From NCBI RefSeq assembly GCF_018736145.1, contig NZ_CP059997.1, positions 557,501 to 621,500 of the forward strand: a DNA stretch of 64,000 bases, in the 5' to 3' direction. Under the pieces are notes generated by a model. It did no database searches. It worked only from the letters and a program-made list of their open reading frames with translations, and was not told the origin of the DNA. The translations under genes and the position numbers were made by a program. This document shows positions 46,760 through 54,894 of the stretch, one piece after another. Numbering within the stretch: the stretch's first letter is position 1; every line of letters begins with the position of its first letter. Source of the stretch: Amycolatopsis sp. CA-230715. GTDB taxonomy: Bacteria; Actinomycetota; Actinomycetes; Mycobacteriales; Pseudonocardiaceae.

Positions 46760-47833
46760 ATGCACTCCGGTCGCCCGCTCGTAGCGGTCAAATGCAAACT
46801 CGGCGAACTAGACGCCCTCGGCAACCTCCGCTCTCGGCGTGACGCGCAGGTACGCGTGATGGTCGAGTTACTCGATTCAACAAGCCCCAGTGGTCGACTA
46901 CTACCCTCTCTTGTCCGAGCCGCGACGAGCCTCGCGCGTTTCGGGCGGACCTTGTGGTTAGACACGACTTGGCTCACCTCCCGCAGTCCGCTCATCCAAC
47001 AACCGAGAGGGGTGTTCGAATACCTTGATGCCTGCATTGAATCGGCGGTGGAGAATGAGCACGGGCTTTTCGCATCCCATCTACCCAGCCTGGTCCCCGT
47101 AATCTCACTGGACGCGTCGAACGATGAGCTTCGTCGAGCGCGACGCCTGATCGAGCACAAATACCGAGACATCGCTATCCGGATTCGTTATCCCGCTAGA
47201 TCCAAACGGGATCTCGGAAAGCGGATCGAATCAATCATGCGGTCAACCGGAACCCAACCAGGACAGGTTCACGCGGTGGTCGACGCCGGATTCATTGAAA
47301 CAATACAAGCCTCTCATGTAACCTCGACGGCAAACGTCGCCGCGACGACACTGGACCTGCTCGGGCCAGGTCATACAACACTCCTCGCAGGATCGATTCC
47401 CAAGGTTCGAGCCACTTACGCAACGGTTCTGCGCGACCGCCCGGAGGTGACCTTGTGGAACGAAATACACCAAGACGGAACACGCGAACTGAACTACGGT
47501 GATTATGGTGTGACACACCCAACGCCGTCCATGACCGGCGGCAACGCGCGGAGTCCTTTTCCGTATCTCTGCTACACGGTGCCACAAAAGACGGTGGTAC
47601 TGCGCCGTAAACAAGAGAAGGGCGACCTGCCCGCAGAGTTGTTTGCCGATCTGGTCGAGGAACTCGTCGAGCGGGATGACTTCGCCGGACCAGACTACTC
47701 GTGGGGTGACAGCGAGTTGGCGCGGTGCCGACACGCTGGCGGACGAACGGCTGGATCTGTGTCTCGATGGGTCGCCATGGCCACCTCGCATCACCTCGAA
47801 CACGTATCGCGAAGAACAGCGACCGACCTCTGA
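46760..47833 (+). CDS. Beta family protein (phage T4 beta-type)
   Basis: A 357-residue protein after GGGAGGAAGG. It resembles the 'beta protein' family named after a phage T4 protein: RPLVAVKCKLGELDALGNL at the start, HAVVDAGFIE in the middle, and DYSWGDSELARCRHAGG...SRWVAMATSHHLEHV at the end. No function is established for the family; members are scattered in bacterial accessory regions. GC content is visibly lower than in neighbours and AT-rich codons are frequent, a sign of recent gain. The gene appears complete. Confidence 0.75.
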   Translation: MHSGRPLVAVKCKLGELDALGNLRSRRDAQVRVMVELLDSTSPSGRLLPSLVRAATSLARFGRTLWLDTTWLTSRSPLIQQPRGVFEYLDACIESAVENEHGLFASHLPSLVPVISLDASNDELRRARRLIEHKYRDIAIRIRYPARSKRDLGKRIESIMRSTGTQPGQVHAVVDAGFIETIQASHVTSTANVAATTLDLLGPGHTTLLAGSIPKVRATYATVLRDRPEVTLWNEIHQDGTRELNYGDYGVTHPTPSMTGGNARSPFPYLCYTVPQKTVVLRRKQEKGDLPAELFADLVEELVERDDFAGPDYSWGDSELARCRHAGGRTAGSVSRWVAMATSHHLEHVSRRTATDL

Positions 47834-47895
47834 TTTCGACCTTTTCGTCGCGAACTGGCAGTGCTTCGCGGCCATCTGGGCCGTGTAGTCGCGTT

Positions 47896-48621
47896 TCACC
47901 AGGGCACAGTTCCGGCGTCGTCGAACAGGCCCCCGGTCGGACCATCGTCCGGCAACGTCGCGAGCCGGATGGCGATCTTGGCGCCGTCCGCGGTCGTGCT
48001 GGTTCCGCGGAAGCCGTTGAGATCTGTCGCGACATAGCCGGGGCAGGCGTTGTTGATCTTGATGGCGGTGCCGCTCAACTCCTTGGCGTACTGCACGGTG
48101 ACGGCGTTGAGGAACGTCTTCGACGGTGAATAGACACCACTGATCCCGCCGAGTTCGACGCCAGGCGTCGTCTGCAGGGTCAGAGAAGCGACGTGGCTGG
48201 ACTGGTTGACGATCCGCGGGCGTTCGGAACGGCGCAGGAGCGGCAGCATCGCGTTGATGACCCGGACCACGCCGATCACGTTGGTTTCCACCACAGCGCG
48301 CATGGTTTCCGGTGTGGCGGCGGAAGGTTCATCCGGCCACGCTCCGGCGATACCGGCATTGTTGACCAGTGCGTCCAGCCGCCCGGCGCGCTCGTCGATC
48401 AGTGCGGCGGCGGCCGCGACGCTCGCGTCGTCGGTCACGTCGAGGGGCACACCGAACGCGTCGACGTCGGCCGCTCGCAGTTTCGCCACGGCGTCTTCTC
48501 GGCGCGTTTCGTCCCGTGCCCCGATTCCGACACGCCAGCCCAGCGCGCCGAGCCCGGCCGCGATCTCGTACCCGATTCCCTTGTTCGCGCCGGTGACCAG
48601 CGCGATCAGCTGTTCGCTCAT
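47896..48621 (-). CDS. Short-chain dehydrogenase/reductase
   Basis: A 241-residue classical SDR. VTGANKGIGYEIAAGLG is the cofactor motif, LVNNAGIAG follows, and the catalytic residues are in SGVYSPSKTFLNAVTVQYAKEL (YxxxK). The segment NNACPGYVATDLNGF resembles carbonyl-reductase-like SDRs. ATG 48621 is used. Divergent from the LysR gene 95 bp away, so likely its regulated target. Substrate unknown. Confidence 0.93.
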   Translation of the reverse strand: MSEQLIALVTGANKGIGYEIAAGLGALGWRVGIGARDETRREDAVAKLRAADVDAFGVPLDVTDDASVAAAAALIDERAGRLDALVNNAGIAGAWPDEPSAATPETMRAVVETNVIGVVRVINAMLPLLRRSERPRIVNQSSHVASLTLQTTPGVELGGISGVYSPSKTFLNAVTVQYAKELSGTAIKINNACPGYVATDLNGFRGTSTTADGAKIAIRLATLPDDGPTGGLFDDAGTVPW

Positions 48622-48716
48622 GTGGTTGATCGTGGCCGCGGACCGGCGGGGAACCAACACCGTCTGGGTTTCGCGGCAATACCCGGCAGGTATCGATCGG
48701 GCGGTAGCCTGATCCG

Positions 48717-49553
48717 GTGGAGACGCGGGAGCTTCGGTACTTCGTCGCGGTCGCCGAGGAGTTGCACTTCGGCCGGGCCGCCGAACGCCTCGGCATCGCC
48801 CAGCCGCCGCTCTCGCGGACGATCACCCAGCTCGAACGACGGCTCGGCGTCGCGCTGCTGGAACGCACCAGCCGCAAGGTCTCCCTCACCGAAGCCGGAT
48901 CGGTACTGCTGGACGAAGGCAGAGCCATCCTCGGCGCGCTGGCCGCGGCCGAACGGCGCACCCAAGGCGCCGCGACGAGTCGGCCTTCGCTCGTACTGGC
49001 CACCAAGGCGGGCGCCTCCGGTGAACTGGTGGCGAAGTTGCTCGACGCCTACGCAGCCGAAGAAGGCGCCGTCACCGTCGAACTGCTGCTCTGCGAACGC
49101 CAGCCCCAACGAACGCTGCACGACGGCGAGGCGGACGTCGCGCTGTTGCACCTGCCGTTCGACTCGATCGCCGGACTGGACACCGAAATCCTGCACACCG
49201 AGGGGCAGATCGCCATCCTTCCCACTTCACATCCGCTCGCGGCCAAGCCCCACGTCCGGATGGCGGAGGTCTGCTCGCTGCCCGAACTCCCCATCGCCCG
49301 CTGGCCCGGCCCCGGCGGCGTCTACCCCGAGGGCGCCGGTGCCGAGGTGCGCAGCCAAACCCAGCTCTTCCAACTGATCGCACTCGGCCGCACCACTGTG
49401 GTCATGCCCGAATCCTGCCGCGCCAACCTGCTCGAAGGCCTTGCCGCGGTACCGGTCCTGGACGCGCCGGCCGTCACGACCGTGATCGCGTGGCCACCCC
49501 ACAGCCGATCCCGTGCACTCGCCGACCTGATCCGTGTAGCCACCCGCCTCTGA
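48717..49553 (+). CDS. LysR-family regulator
   Basis: A 278-residue regulator. The N-terminal winged HTH reads LRYFVAVAEELHFGRAAERLGIAQPPLSRTITQLERRLGVALLER; the effector domain follows (VALLHLPFDSIAGLDTEIL, EGQIAILPTSHPLA, LIALGRTTVVMPES). GTG 48717 is the start. The pairing with the divergent SDR gene is the standard LysR arrangement. Confidence 0.93.
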   Translation: METRELRYFVAVAEELHFGRAAERLGIAQPPLSRTITQLERRLGVALLERTSRKVSLTEAGSVLLDEGRAILGALAAAERRTQGAATSRPSLVLATKAGASGELVAKLLDAYAAEEGAVTVELLLCERQPQRTLHDGEADVALLHLPFDSIAGLDTEILHTEGQIAILPTSHPLAAKPHVRMAEVCSLPELPIARWPGPGGVYPEGAGAEVRSQTQLFQLIALGRTTVVMPESCRANLLEGLAAVPVLDAPAVTTVIAWPPHSRSRALADLIRVATRL

Positions 49554-49635
49554 TCACTCGGCACTCGCCAACGACGCGGGTCGCTGGACCGCAACGCGAA
49601 CCAGCAGGCTCACCCGCGGCGTTCATCTTCGCGAG

Positions 49636-49890
49636 TCACGAATCCCGGAGCTTGCAGGCTTCCAGCGCCCATTCTTGTCGGCCGTAATCGTCGCGGAAGG
49701 TCCGGTAGCAATCGAGGAGCGAGCTTTGGACACAAGCCTGGAGAGCGATGTCGACGTCTGCCTCTCCTTCGTCTATCGCGTAACTCACGCAGTCCGGGAC
49801 ACTCCGGGTGTCCGCCGACGCGCTCGGCGCGATCGAGACCATCGTGCCTGCCATCATCACCAGTGCGGGGAGTACCACCTTGCCGACCAT
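49636..49890 (-). CDS. Small secreted four-cysteine protein
   Basis: An 84-residue exported protein. From the ATG at 49890 (AAGGTGA upstream): MVGKVVLPALVMMAGTMVSI...SASA, a clear signal peptide, then a mature part of about 58 residues with four Cys (PDCVSY, LQACVQ, LLDCYR, LEACKL) likely to form two disulfides. No family recognised. A longer in-frame reading exists upstream but lacks support. Confidence 0.6.
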   Translation of the reverse strand: MVGKVVLPALVMMAGTMVSIAPSASADTRSVPDCVSYAIDEGEADVDIALQACVQSSLLDCYRTFRDDYGRQEWALEACKLRDS

Positions 49891-50241
49891 GCCGTCACCT
49901 TCCCGGTCCGCGCGGCGCGGGCCGCCAACGCACTTCCAGCACAGCGCTCCGGCAGCCGCGGTGCCAGGGCTCCACGGCAGGATCAGCCGACGGCGTCGGC
50001 ACGTCACCGCACCGTGACCGATGAACTCACCGATCGTGTCCCGGGACAGGGCGATGAAACCGTCAACGGGGTGAGCGAATACCCCGAATGCCACTTCGTC
50101 ATCTCTGTGTTTCGCCGAATGATCGGAAACCGGCTCTTGCCAAGGCGATCCGGGTCGGCGAGCCTGGCGCGATGAAGGCGAAGCGCCCCGGTCACGAGGA
50201 ACTGACTTCCGAGAAGGGGCTGCCTCGAACTCGCCGGGCGG
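49891..50241. other. Gene-poor stretch, about 350 bp
   Basis: Between the small secreted protein and the broken SLATT gene. Only short frames without a ribosome binding site or known match are found (for example GTG 50071 to 50175, 34 codons). It may hold the promoters of the divergent neighbours; no clear -35/-10 pair is seen. Confidence 0.4.
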
Positions 50242-50603
50242 ATGGCGGATATTCCCTTGCGCGAAGCGATGTTGGGCTTTCGCGACCTCGTGTCGGCCGA
50301 CATGGCGTGGATCGATTCCCGCAAGAGGCGGTACCGAGTGCCTGCCTACCGAACCCGGATCGCGACGCTCGTGCTGACAGCGTCCTCCACCATCGTGCTC
50401 GCATGAACCGCCTGCGCGATGACCTGGACTACTACCTGGTCACCACACCGGTCTCCGAGCTGAGCAGGCAGAAACTGGATGGCTTCTACACCGAACAACA
50501 GGTCATCTGGGCGGAGACCAGCCGCCACTGGGTGGAGTTCCGCAAACTCGACCGCCCGCCGCAGGTTTGGCAGGAGCCGTCGCCGCGCGACCCGCAACCG
50601 TAA
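50242..50603 (+). pseudogene. SLATT-domain protein broken by internal deletion and frameshift
   Basis: The first frame from ATG 50242 gives 54 residues (MADIPLREAMLGFRDLVSAD, then RRYRVPAYRTRIATLVLTAS and STIVLA), the N-terminal helix and first membrane segment of a SLATT/DUF4231 protein, ending in TGA at 50404. A second frame starting ATG 50403 gives MNRLRDDLDYYLVTTPVSEL...QQVIWAETSRHWVEFRKLDR, the family's C-terminal helices. The second membrane segment and linker, some 45-50 residues, are missing between them. Intact relatives are small membrane proteins thought to act as effectors in nucleotide-signalling conflict systems. Confidence 0.65.
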
Positions 50604-50634
50604 TCTGAGAATCCCTGACAGACAGGAGAACCGT

Positions 50635-50988
50635 ATGCGCGCGACACGCGTCGTGGCCAATCTTCGGGTGGCCGATATCGAGGCGGCGAAGGACTTCTAC
50701 ACCGGGTTTCTCGGGTTGAGCACCGAGGAGTTCAACATGGGCTGGGTTGCCCGCTACACCTCGCCCGACACCGGGGCCAACCTCCAGCTCGTGACCAGGG
50801 ACGCGACCGCGCCCGAGGATTCGGTCATCTCCGTCCACACGGACGACATCGACGCCGCGTACGCAGAAACGCGGGAACTCGGCTACGAGATCGTGCACCC
50901 GCTGACCGAAGAAGCATGGGGGCTGCGCCGGTTCTTCGTCAGGGCACCGGACGGCACCGTGATCAACATCGCGAACCACCGGGACTGA
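50635..50988 (+). CDS. Small VOC-superfamily protein
   Basis: A 117-residue single VOC module: VVANLRVADIEAAKDFYTGFLGLS, YTSPDTGANLQLVTRD, ISVHTDDIDAAYAETRELGYEIVHPLTEEAWGLRRFFVRAPDGTVINIANH. The Glu and His of a VOC metal site are only partly evident. ACAGGAGAACC precedes the ATG. It ends 8 bp from the convergent MerR gene. Ligand unknown; related proteins bind or resist small electrophiles and antibiotics. Confidence 0.85.
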   Translation: MRATRVVANLRVADIEAAKDFYTGFLGLSTEEFNMGWVARYTSPDTGANLQLVTRDATAPEDSVISVHTDDIDAAYAETRELGYEIVHPLTEEAWGLRRFFVRAPDGTVINIANHRD

Positions 50989-50996
50989 ATCGGGCG

Positions 50997-51728
50997 TCAG
51001 ACACCGAGTTGGGCACGGATCAGGGTGTCCAGCCGGTGCCATGCCGGTGACGAGGCGTTGACGGCTCCCTGGATCAGCGCCGGGATCGCGGAGTCGGCTC
51101 CGTATCCGGGCAGCTCGCCGGTTCCGTAGCGGGCGTGGGTGGCGTCGACGATCCGGCGGGCGAGATCGTCGACGCGGGGGTCCTTCGGGTCTAGGCCGTA
51201 CGCACGGTCGTAGTCGAGGCCGAGTTCGCGCAACGCCGGGTCCGCCAGGATCTGGGCCTGGTCGCGGAACAAGGTGATCGCGGTGTCCGGGTGCGTGGCG
51301 AACACGAGAATCCACAAGTCGTTCTGGAGCGCCACCCATCGCTCGCTGAAACCGAGGCGGGCCAGTTGGTCGAGGTAGCTTCCGACTTCGGCCGGTAACG
51401 CGGAGGAACGCCCGTCAGCGAGTCCCCGAAGGCGCTCCTGAGTCGCCTGCAAGTCACGGATGCGGGTGGACAGGTCACCGTCGATCCGGCGGAGGGCTTG
51501 CCGGAACTCGTCGTCGGTGGCGGACCGGAGATCGCGGATGCGGGCAAGGGGAACCCCGGCTTCGGCGAGTGTCCGGATCTTGATCAGGTCGATCGCGTGG
51601 GCCGCTCCGTATCGCCGGTAGCCGGAGGCGTCGCGCTCCGGTTCGGGGAGCAGGCCCTTGTCGTGGTAGACGCGGATCGTCTTGGTCGACACGCCGACGT
51701 ACCTGGCGAGCTGTCCGATGGTGATCAC
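50997..51728 (-). CDS. MerR-family regulator
   Basis: A 243-residue regulator. From GTG 51728: VITIGQLARYVGVSTKTIRVYHDKGLLPEPERDASGYRRYGAAHAIDLIKIRTLAEAGVPLARI is the MerR HTH, followed by a helical linker and an effector domain (FATHPDTAITLFRDQAQIL...). The effector part has no Cys cluster, so it senses an organic ligand rather than a metal. The start codon lies at the edge of the palindromic promoter of the divergent gene at 51785. Confidence 0.9.
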   Translation of the reverse strand: MITIGQLARYVGVSTKTIRVYHDKGLLPEPERDASGYRRYGAAHAIDLIKIRTLAEAGVPLARIRDLRSATDDEFRQALRRIDGDLSTRIRDLQATQERLRGLADGRSSALPAEVGSYLDQLARLGFSERWVALQNDLWILVFATHPDTAITLFRDQAQILADPALRELGLDYDRAYGLDPKDPRVDDLARRIVDATHARYGTGELPGYGADSAIPALIQGAVNASSPAWHRLDTLIRAQLGV

Positions 51729-51746
51729 CCGGCCATGATCTCGCAC

Positions 51747-51778
51747 TTGACGTTGCCCTTGGGGCAAGGTTGCAGCAT
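51747..51778 (+). promoter_or_regulatory. MerR-type promoter with long spacer
   Basis: TTGACG (51747-51752) and CAGCAT (51773-51778) are 20 nt apart, longer than normal, and the spacer contains the perfect inverted repeat TTGCCC-TTG-GGGCAA (51753-51767). This is the arrangement MerR proteins activate by twisting DNA. The -10 ends 6 nt before the ATG at 51785. Confidence 0.65.
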
Positions 51779-51784
51779 GTCTTC

Positions 51785-52060
51785 ATGGTGAACACGAACT
51801 TCAACCGGGAAACCTTGCGCGCGCTCGCGGACGAGGGCAACGAGACCGCACTGGACCGCTTGGCCGATCTCGCCGACGCCCGCGGGGATCTCGGAGAACT
51901 GAACGAATTGCTCGACGAGGGATCCGCGCGCGCCGGGCACGTGCTCACCCGCCGTGCCGTCGCGGCGGGTGATCTGCTTGAGCTGCAACGAATCTCCGAC
52001 GCCGGATGCGAGGAGGCCGGTGAAGAACTGGAGCGGTTGTTGACGACGCGGCAGGATTGA
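51785..52060 (+). CDS. Small helical-repeat hypothetical protein
   Basis: A 91-residue acidic protein, MVNTNFNRETLRALADEGNE then TALDRLADLADARGDLGELNELLDEG. It is made of short helix pairs with repeated (A)LxRLADLAxxRGDLxELxxLLDEG-like units, similar to tetratricopeptide/Sel1-like repeats seen in many actinobacterial small proteins. Its own promoter is of the MerR type, so it is the likely output of the divergent MerR regulator. Function unknown. Confidence 0.6.
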   Translation: MVNTNFNRETLRALADEGNETALDRLADLADARGDLGELNELLDEGSARAGHVLTRRAVAAGDLLELQRISDAGCEEAGEELERLLTTRQD

Positions 52061-52175
52061 ATCCGCCCCGAACGACGGCCGGATACTCTTTTCGGGCGAT
52101 AAACAAGCGAAAAGATCGCCACCGGAAAAGTCGGCGGGAATGATCGGACCCCGGACTCGGGGAGGGGTCACGACC

Positions 52176-52835
52176 ATGAAACCGCCACGCGATGAAAAAG
52201 GCCGTTTCGCGCCATACAAGACCAAAGCGAGGGCGACCGTCGCCGCAGCCGCCACGGCCGGTGTGGTCGCCTTCGGCGGCGGAGGTGCGGGCGGCGGCGC
52301 GGCTTCGGTCGGCTCGGGCGCGGAATCCGGTGCCGGGTCGGTCAACGCGGTCGCGAGATCGGTGGGCAAGGATCTCGCGCGCAAGGGACTGCGCCGCGAA
52401 GCGTTGAAGAAACTGGGGTTCAAGATCGCCAAGGAGGCGGTGAAAACCGAGCTGCGCTGCGCCACCGCCTCGTTCGGACGGGTTCGGCAGTTCTTCCTGG
52501 CGCACCCCTGCCGGAAGCTCGATCGCCAGGTCATCGCCGTGGGCGACGGTGCGGGCAACACCGTGGCGGTGTCGATCGTCTGGGTGCGCATGCGTTCTGG
52601 CGACCAGGTGACCGGGCTGAAGGACGTCATCGACGAGCACGGTTCGGGCGACATTTCACCGCTCGGCGGGGCCGTGCTCGGACTGGCCGGGGTGAAGTTC
52701 ACCGGCGAGCACTACGACTCGCGCGCCGACGGTTCGCTGCTCGTGATCGCGGAAACCGAGGCCGCGGGCGGGCATTCGAGCGATCGCCAGCTCGACGACG
52801 CGGCCCACGTAGCGAGTTTGTTCCCGCCGTTGTGA
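52176..52835 (+). CDS. Hypothetical protein with Gly/Ala-rich membrane-proximal segment
   Basis: A 219-residue protein from the ATG at 52176, with GGAGGGG 9 nt before. A charged head (MKPPRDEKGRFAPYKTKAR) is followed by a hydrophobic Ala/Gly run (ATVAAAATAGVVAFGGGGAGGG) that could be one membrane segment, and then a mixed domain with RCATASFGRVRQFFLAHPCRKLDRQVIAVGDGAGNTVAVSIVWVRM and a conserved-looking EHYDSRADGSLLVIAETEA. I recognise no family. The mature domain could be an extracellular or phage/conflict-type beta domain; that is a guess. Confidence 0.55.
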   Translation: MKPPRDEKGRFAPYKTKARATVAAAATAGVVAFGGGGAGGGAASVGSGAESGAGSVNAVARSVGKDLARKGLRREALKKLGFKIAKEAVKTELRCATASFGRVRQFFLAHPCRKLDRQVIAVGDGAGNTVAVSIVWVRMRSGDQVTGLKDVIDEHGSGDISPLGGAVLGLAGVKFTGEHYDSRADGSLLVIAETEAAGGHSSDRQLDDAAHVASLFPPL

Positions 52836-52841
52836 GCCGCT

Positions 52842-53216
52842 TCAGCGCAGGGTTTCCCGGAGCACGCGCCGGTGGGTCGGCTTCGCCGTGCGGAACCGGG
52901 TCCAGCCCGCTTCGGTGAGGGTGACGAAGATTCCGCGCCGGTCCACATCGCACATCGCGCGCTCCACGAGACCTTCGCGTTCCATCCTGGCGACGAGGCG
53001 CGAAGTGGCGCTCTGGCTCAGGTGCACGGCTTCGGTGAGGTCGGCGGCCCGGCACTGGTGATCGCAGACGGCGAGCGCTTCGAGTGCTTCGAACTCGCTG
53101 ACGCCGAGCCCGTGCTCTTCCTGCAGGGCGCACTCGAGTGCGTTGAAAACGGCAGCGTGCCGCGCGAGGAGCTGGTGCCACTCCTCCACCAGGCTCAGCT
53201 CAGCGACGTCGCTCAC
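52842..53216 (-). CDS. MarR-family regulator
   Basis: A 124-residue regulator. The winged HTH reads AADLTEAVHLSQSATSRLVARMEREGLVERAMCDVDRRGIFVTLTEAG. It starts at GTG 53216, 8 nt after AAGGT. It is divergent from the MFS exporter gene, the usual repressor-pump pair; a perfect ATGCGCAT palindrome lies inside the exporter promoter. Confidence 0.92.
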   Translation of the reverse strand: MSDVAELSLVEEWHQLLARHAAVFNALECALQEEHGLGVSEFEALEALAVCDHQCRAADLTEAVHLSQSATSRLVARMEREGLVERAMCDVDRRGIFVTLTEAGWTRFRTAKPTHRRVLRETLR

Positions 53217-53266
53217 GTCGGCGACCTTAACATGCACGCGAATCTGATGCAACTGAATTTTATGCG

Positions 53267-53295
53267 TTGTCATTAGATGCGCATGCATGTAGCGT
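53267..53295 (+). promoter_or_regulatory. MFS promoter with MarR operator candidate
   Basis: TTGTCA (53267-53272), 17 nt, TAGCGT (53290-53295), then 8 nt to the ATG at 53304, so the mRNA is nearly or fully leaderless. ATGCGCAT (53277-53284), a perfect palindrome overlapping GCATGC, fills the spacer and is a likely MarR site. Confidence 0.65.
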
Positions 53296-53303
53296 ACGGA
53301 TCC

Positions 53304-54761
53304 ATGAGCACTTCCGCGCACTTGTCCACCTCTTCAACCCGGTGGGACGCCCGCCTCTGGGGCGTCCTGCTCACCGTGTCCACCGTTGTCGGCCTCGACG
53401 CGCTCGACGTCTCGATGGTCGGGGTCGCGCTCCCCGCCATCCGGTCCGACCTCGGTCTTTCCACCAGTGCCCTGCAATGGGTCGTCAGCGGCTACGTGCT
53501 CGGCTACGGCGGACTCCTGCTCCTCGGCGGGCGCACCGCCGACCTGCTCGGCCGCCGTCGCGTGTTCCTCGTCGCGGTCACCGTGTTCGCGGCCGCTTCC
53601 CTGCTCGGCGGCGTCGTCGACGACGGCGCGCTGCTGATCGCCAGCCGGTTCATCAAGGGGCTCGCCGCGGCGTTCACCGCACCGGCCGCGCTGTCCATCA
53701 TCACCACGACCTTCCAGGAAGGCCCCGCCCGCAACCGGGCGATCAGCATCTTCGCGGTCTTCGGCGCCAGCGGGTACTCCGCCGGCCTGGTCTTCTCCGG
53801 GCTGCTGACCGAGGTCGGCTGGCGCTGGACGTTCCTGCTGCCGGTGCCGATCGCGCTCGCCGCGCTGGCCTTCGCGATCAAGCTGATCCCCAGCTACGAC
53901 CGGGACGACTCCGGCGCTGGCTACGACATCCCCGGCGCGATCACCGGCGCGGTGGGGTCGCTGCTGCTGGTCTTCGGTGTCGTCGAAGCGCCCCAGGTCG
54001 GCTGGGCCGCGCCGCGCACGCTCGTCACCTTCGCCGTGGCCATCGCGCTGCTCGCCGCGTTCGTCGTGATCGAGAAGCGGAGCAGCCACCCGTTGCTGCG
54101 ACTGGGAATCCTGCGTTCGGGCCCGCTGGCCAGGGCGAACCTCGGCGGTGCGCTGTTCTTCGGCGCCTACATCGGGTTCCAGTTCGTGGTGATGCTGTAC
54201 TTGCAGTCGGTGCTCGGCTGGAGCGCGCTGCAGACCGCGCTCGGGTTCCTGCCCGCCGCGGCGATCGTGGCCTTCGGTTCGCCGAGGATCGAACCGCTGA
54301 TCGACCGGGTCGGCACCCCGCGCACGATCCTCGCCGGGGTCGTCGCCCACGTGATCGGCTACGCGCTGTTCCTCCGCGTCGACGAGCACTCCGGCTACGC
54401 GGGTTCGGTGCTGCCGAGCATGATCCTGCTCGGAATCGGGTTCACGCTGGCGTTCTCCTCGCTCAACATCCAGGCGACCGCGGGCATCTCCGATGACGAA
54501 CAGGGCCTCGCCGGCGGCCTGCTCAACACCTCGCTGCAAGTCGGCGGTGCCATCGGGCTCGCGGTGGTGACCGCGGTGCTCACCGCCAACGGCGGCAGCG
54601 AAGCATCGGCGGGCGCACTGCTCACCGGGCTGACCCCGGTGCTGAGCGTCGTCACCGGGATCGCGGTGCTCGGCCTGCTGGTCGCGCTGTCCGGGGTGCT
54701 CAAGCGGCGTCGCGCCGAAGAGCCCGTGGCCGAGCCGGAACTCGCGCTCGCCGCGAAATAG
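53304..54761 (+). CDS. MFS drug exporter, DHA2 (14-TM) type
   Basis: A 485-residue exporter. The first segments show LDALDVSMVGVALPAIRSDLGLS and WVVSGYVLGYGGLLLLGGRTADLLGRRRVF (motif A); the protein continues through about 14 membrane segments to VTGIAVLGLLVALSGVLKRRR. Relatives expel antibiotics and dyes by proton antiport. It is followed by a very strong terminator and controlled by the divergent MarR gene. Confidence 0.93.
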   Translation: MSTSAHLSTSSTRWDARLWGVLLTVSTVVGLDALDVSMVGVALPAIRSDLGLSTSALQWVVSGYVLGYGGLLLLGGRTADLLGRRRVFLVAVTVFAAASLLGGVVDDGALLIASRFIKGLAAAFTAPAALSIITTTFQEGPARNRAISIFAVFGASGYSAGLVFSGLLTEVGWRWTFLLPVPIALAALAFAIKLIPSYDRDDSGAGYDIPGAITGAVGSLLLVFGVVEAPQVGWAAPRTLVTFAVAIALLAAFVVIEKRSSHPLLRLGILRSGPLARANLGGALFFGAYIGFQFVVMLYLQSVLGWSALQTALGFLPAAAIVAFGSPRIEPLIDRVGTPRTILAGVVAHVIGYALFLRVDEHSGYAGSVLPSMILLGIGFTLAFSSLNIQATAGISDDEQGLAGGLLNTSLQVGGAIGLAVVTAVLTANGGSEASAGALLTGLTPVLSVVTGIAVLGLLVALSGVLKRRRAEEPVAEPELALAAK

Positions 54762-54769
54762 GAGTAGCC

Positions 54770-54816
54770 GAACGCGCCTGCCTGCCGTTCTCGGGGGACG
54801 GCAGGCAGGCGCGTTC
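54770..54816 (+). terminator. Long perfect terminator hairpin
   Basis: GAACGCGCCTGCCTGCCGT (54770-54788) pairs over 19 bp with its perfect complement at 54798-54816, around a 9-nt loop, 8 bp past the MFS stop. It isolates the exporter from the helicase gene. Confidence 0.85.
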
Positions 54817-54894
54817 CGGCATCCGGGCGACTACCCTTCGCGCACGCTCTTGCTTACGGTGGTTCCGTATCGCCACTATTCGCGAGGGGGCCGA

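Noticed and set aside
50088..50603. A single 171-residue protein reading from 50088 through the SLATT C-terminal part
   Set aside because: Its first 100 residues have no match, and the SLATT N-terminal half is in a different frame, so a broken SLATT gene explains the data better.
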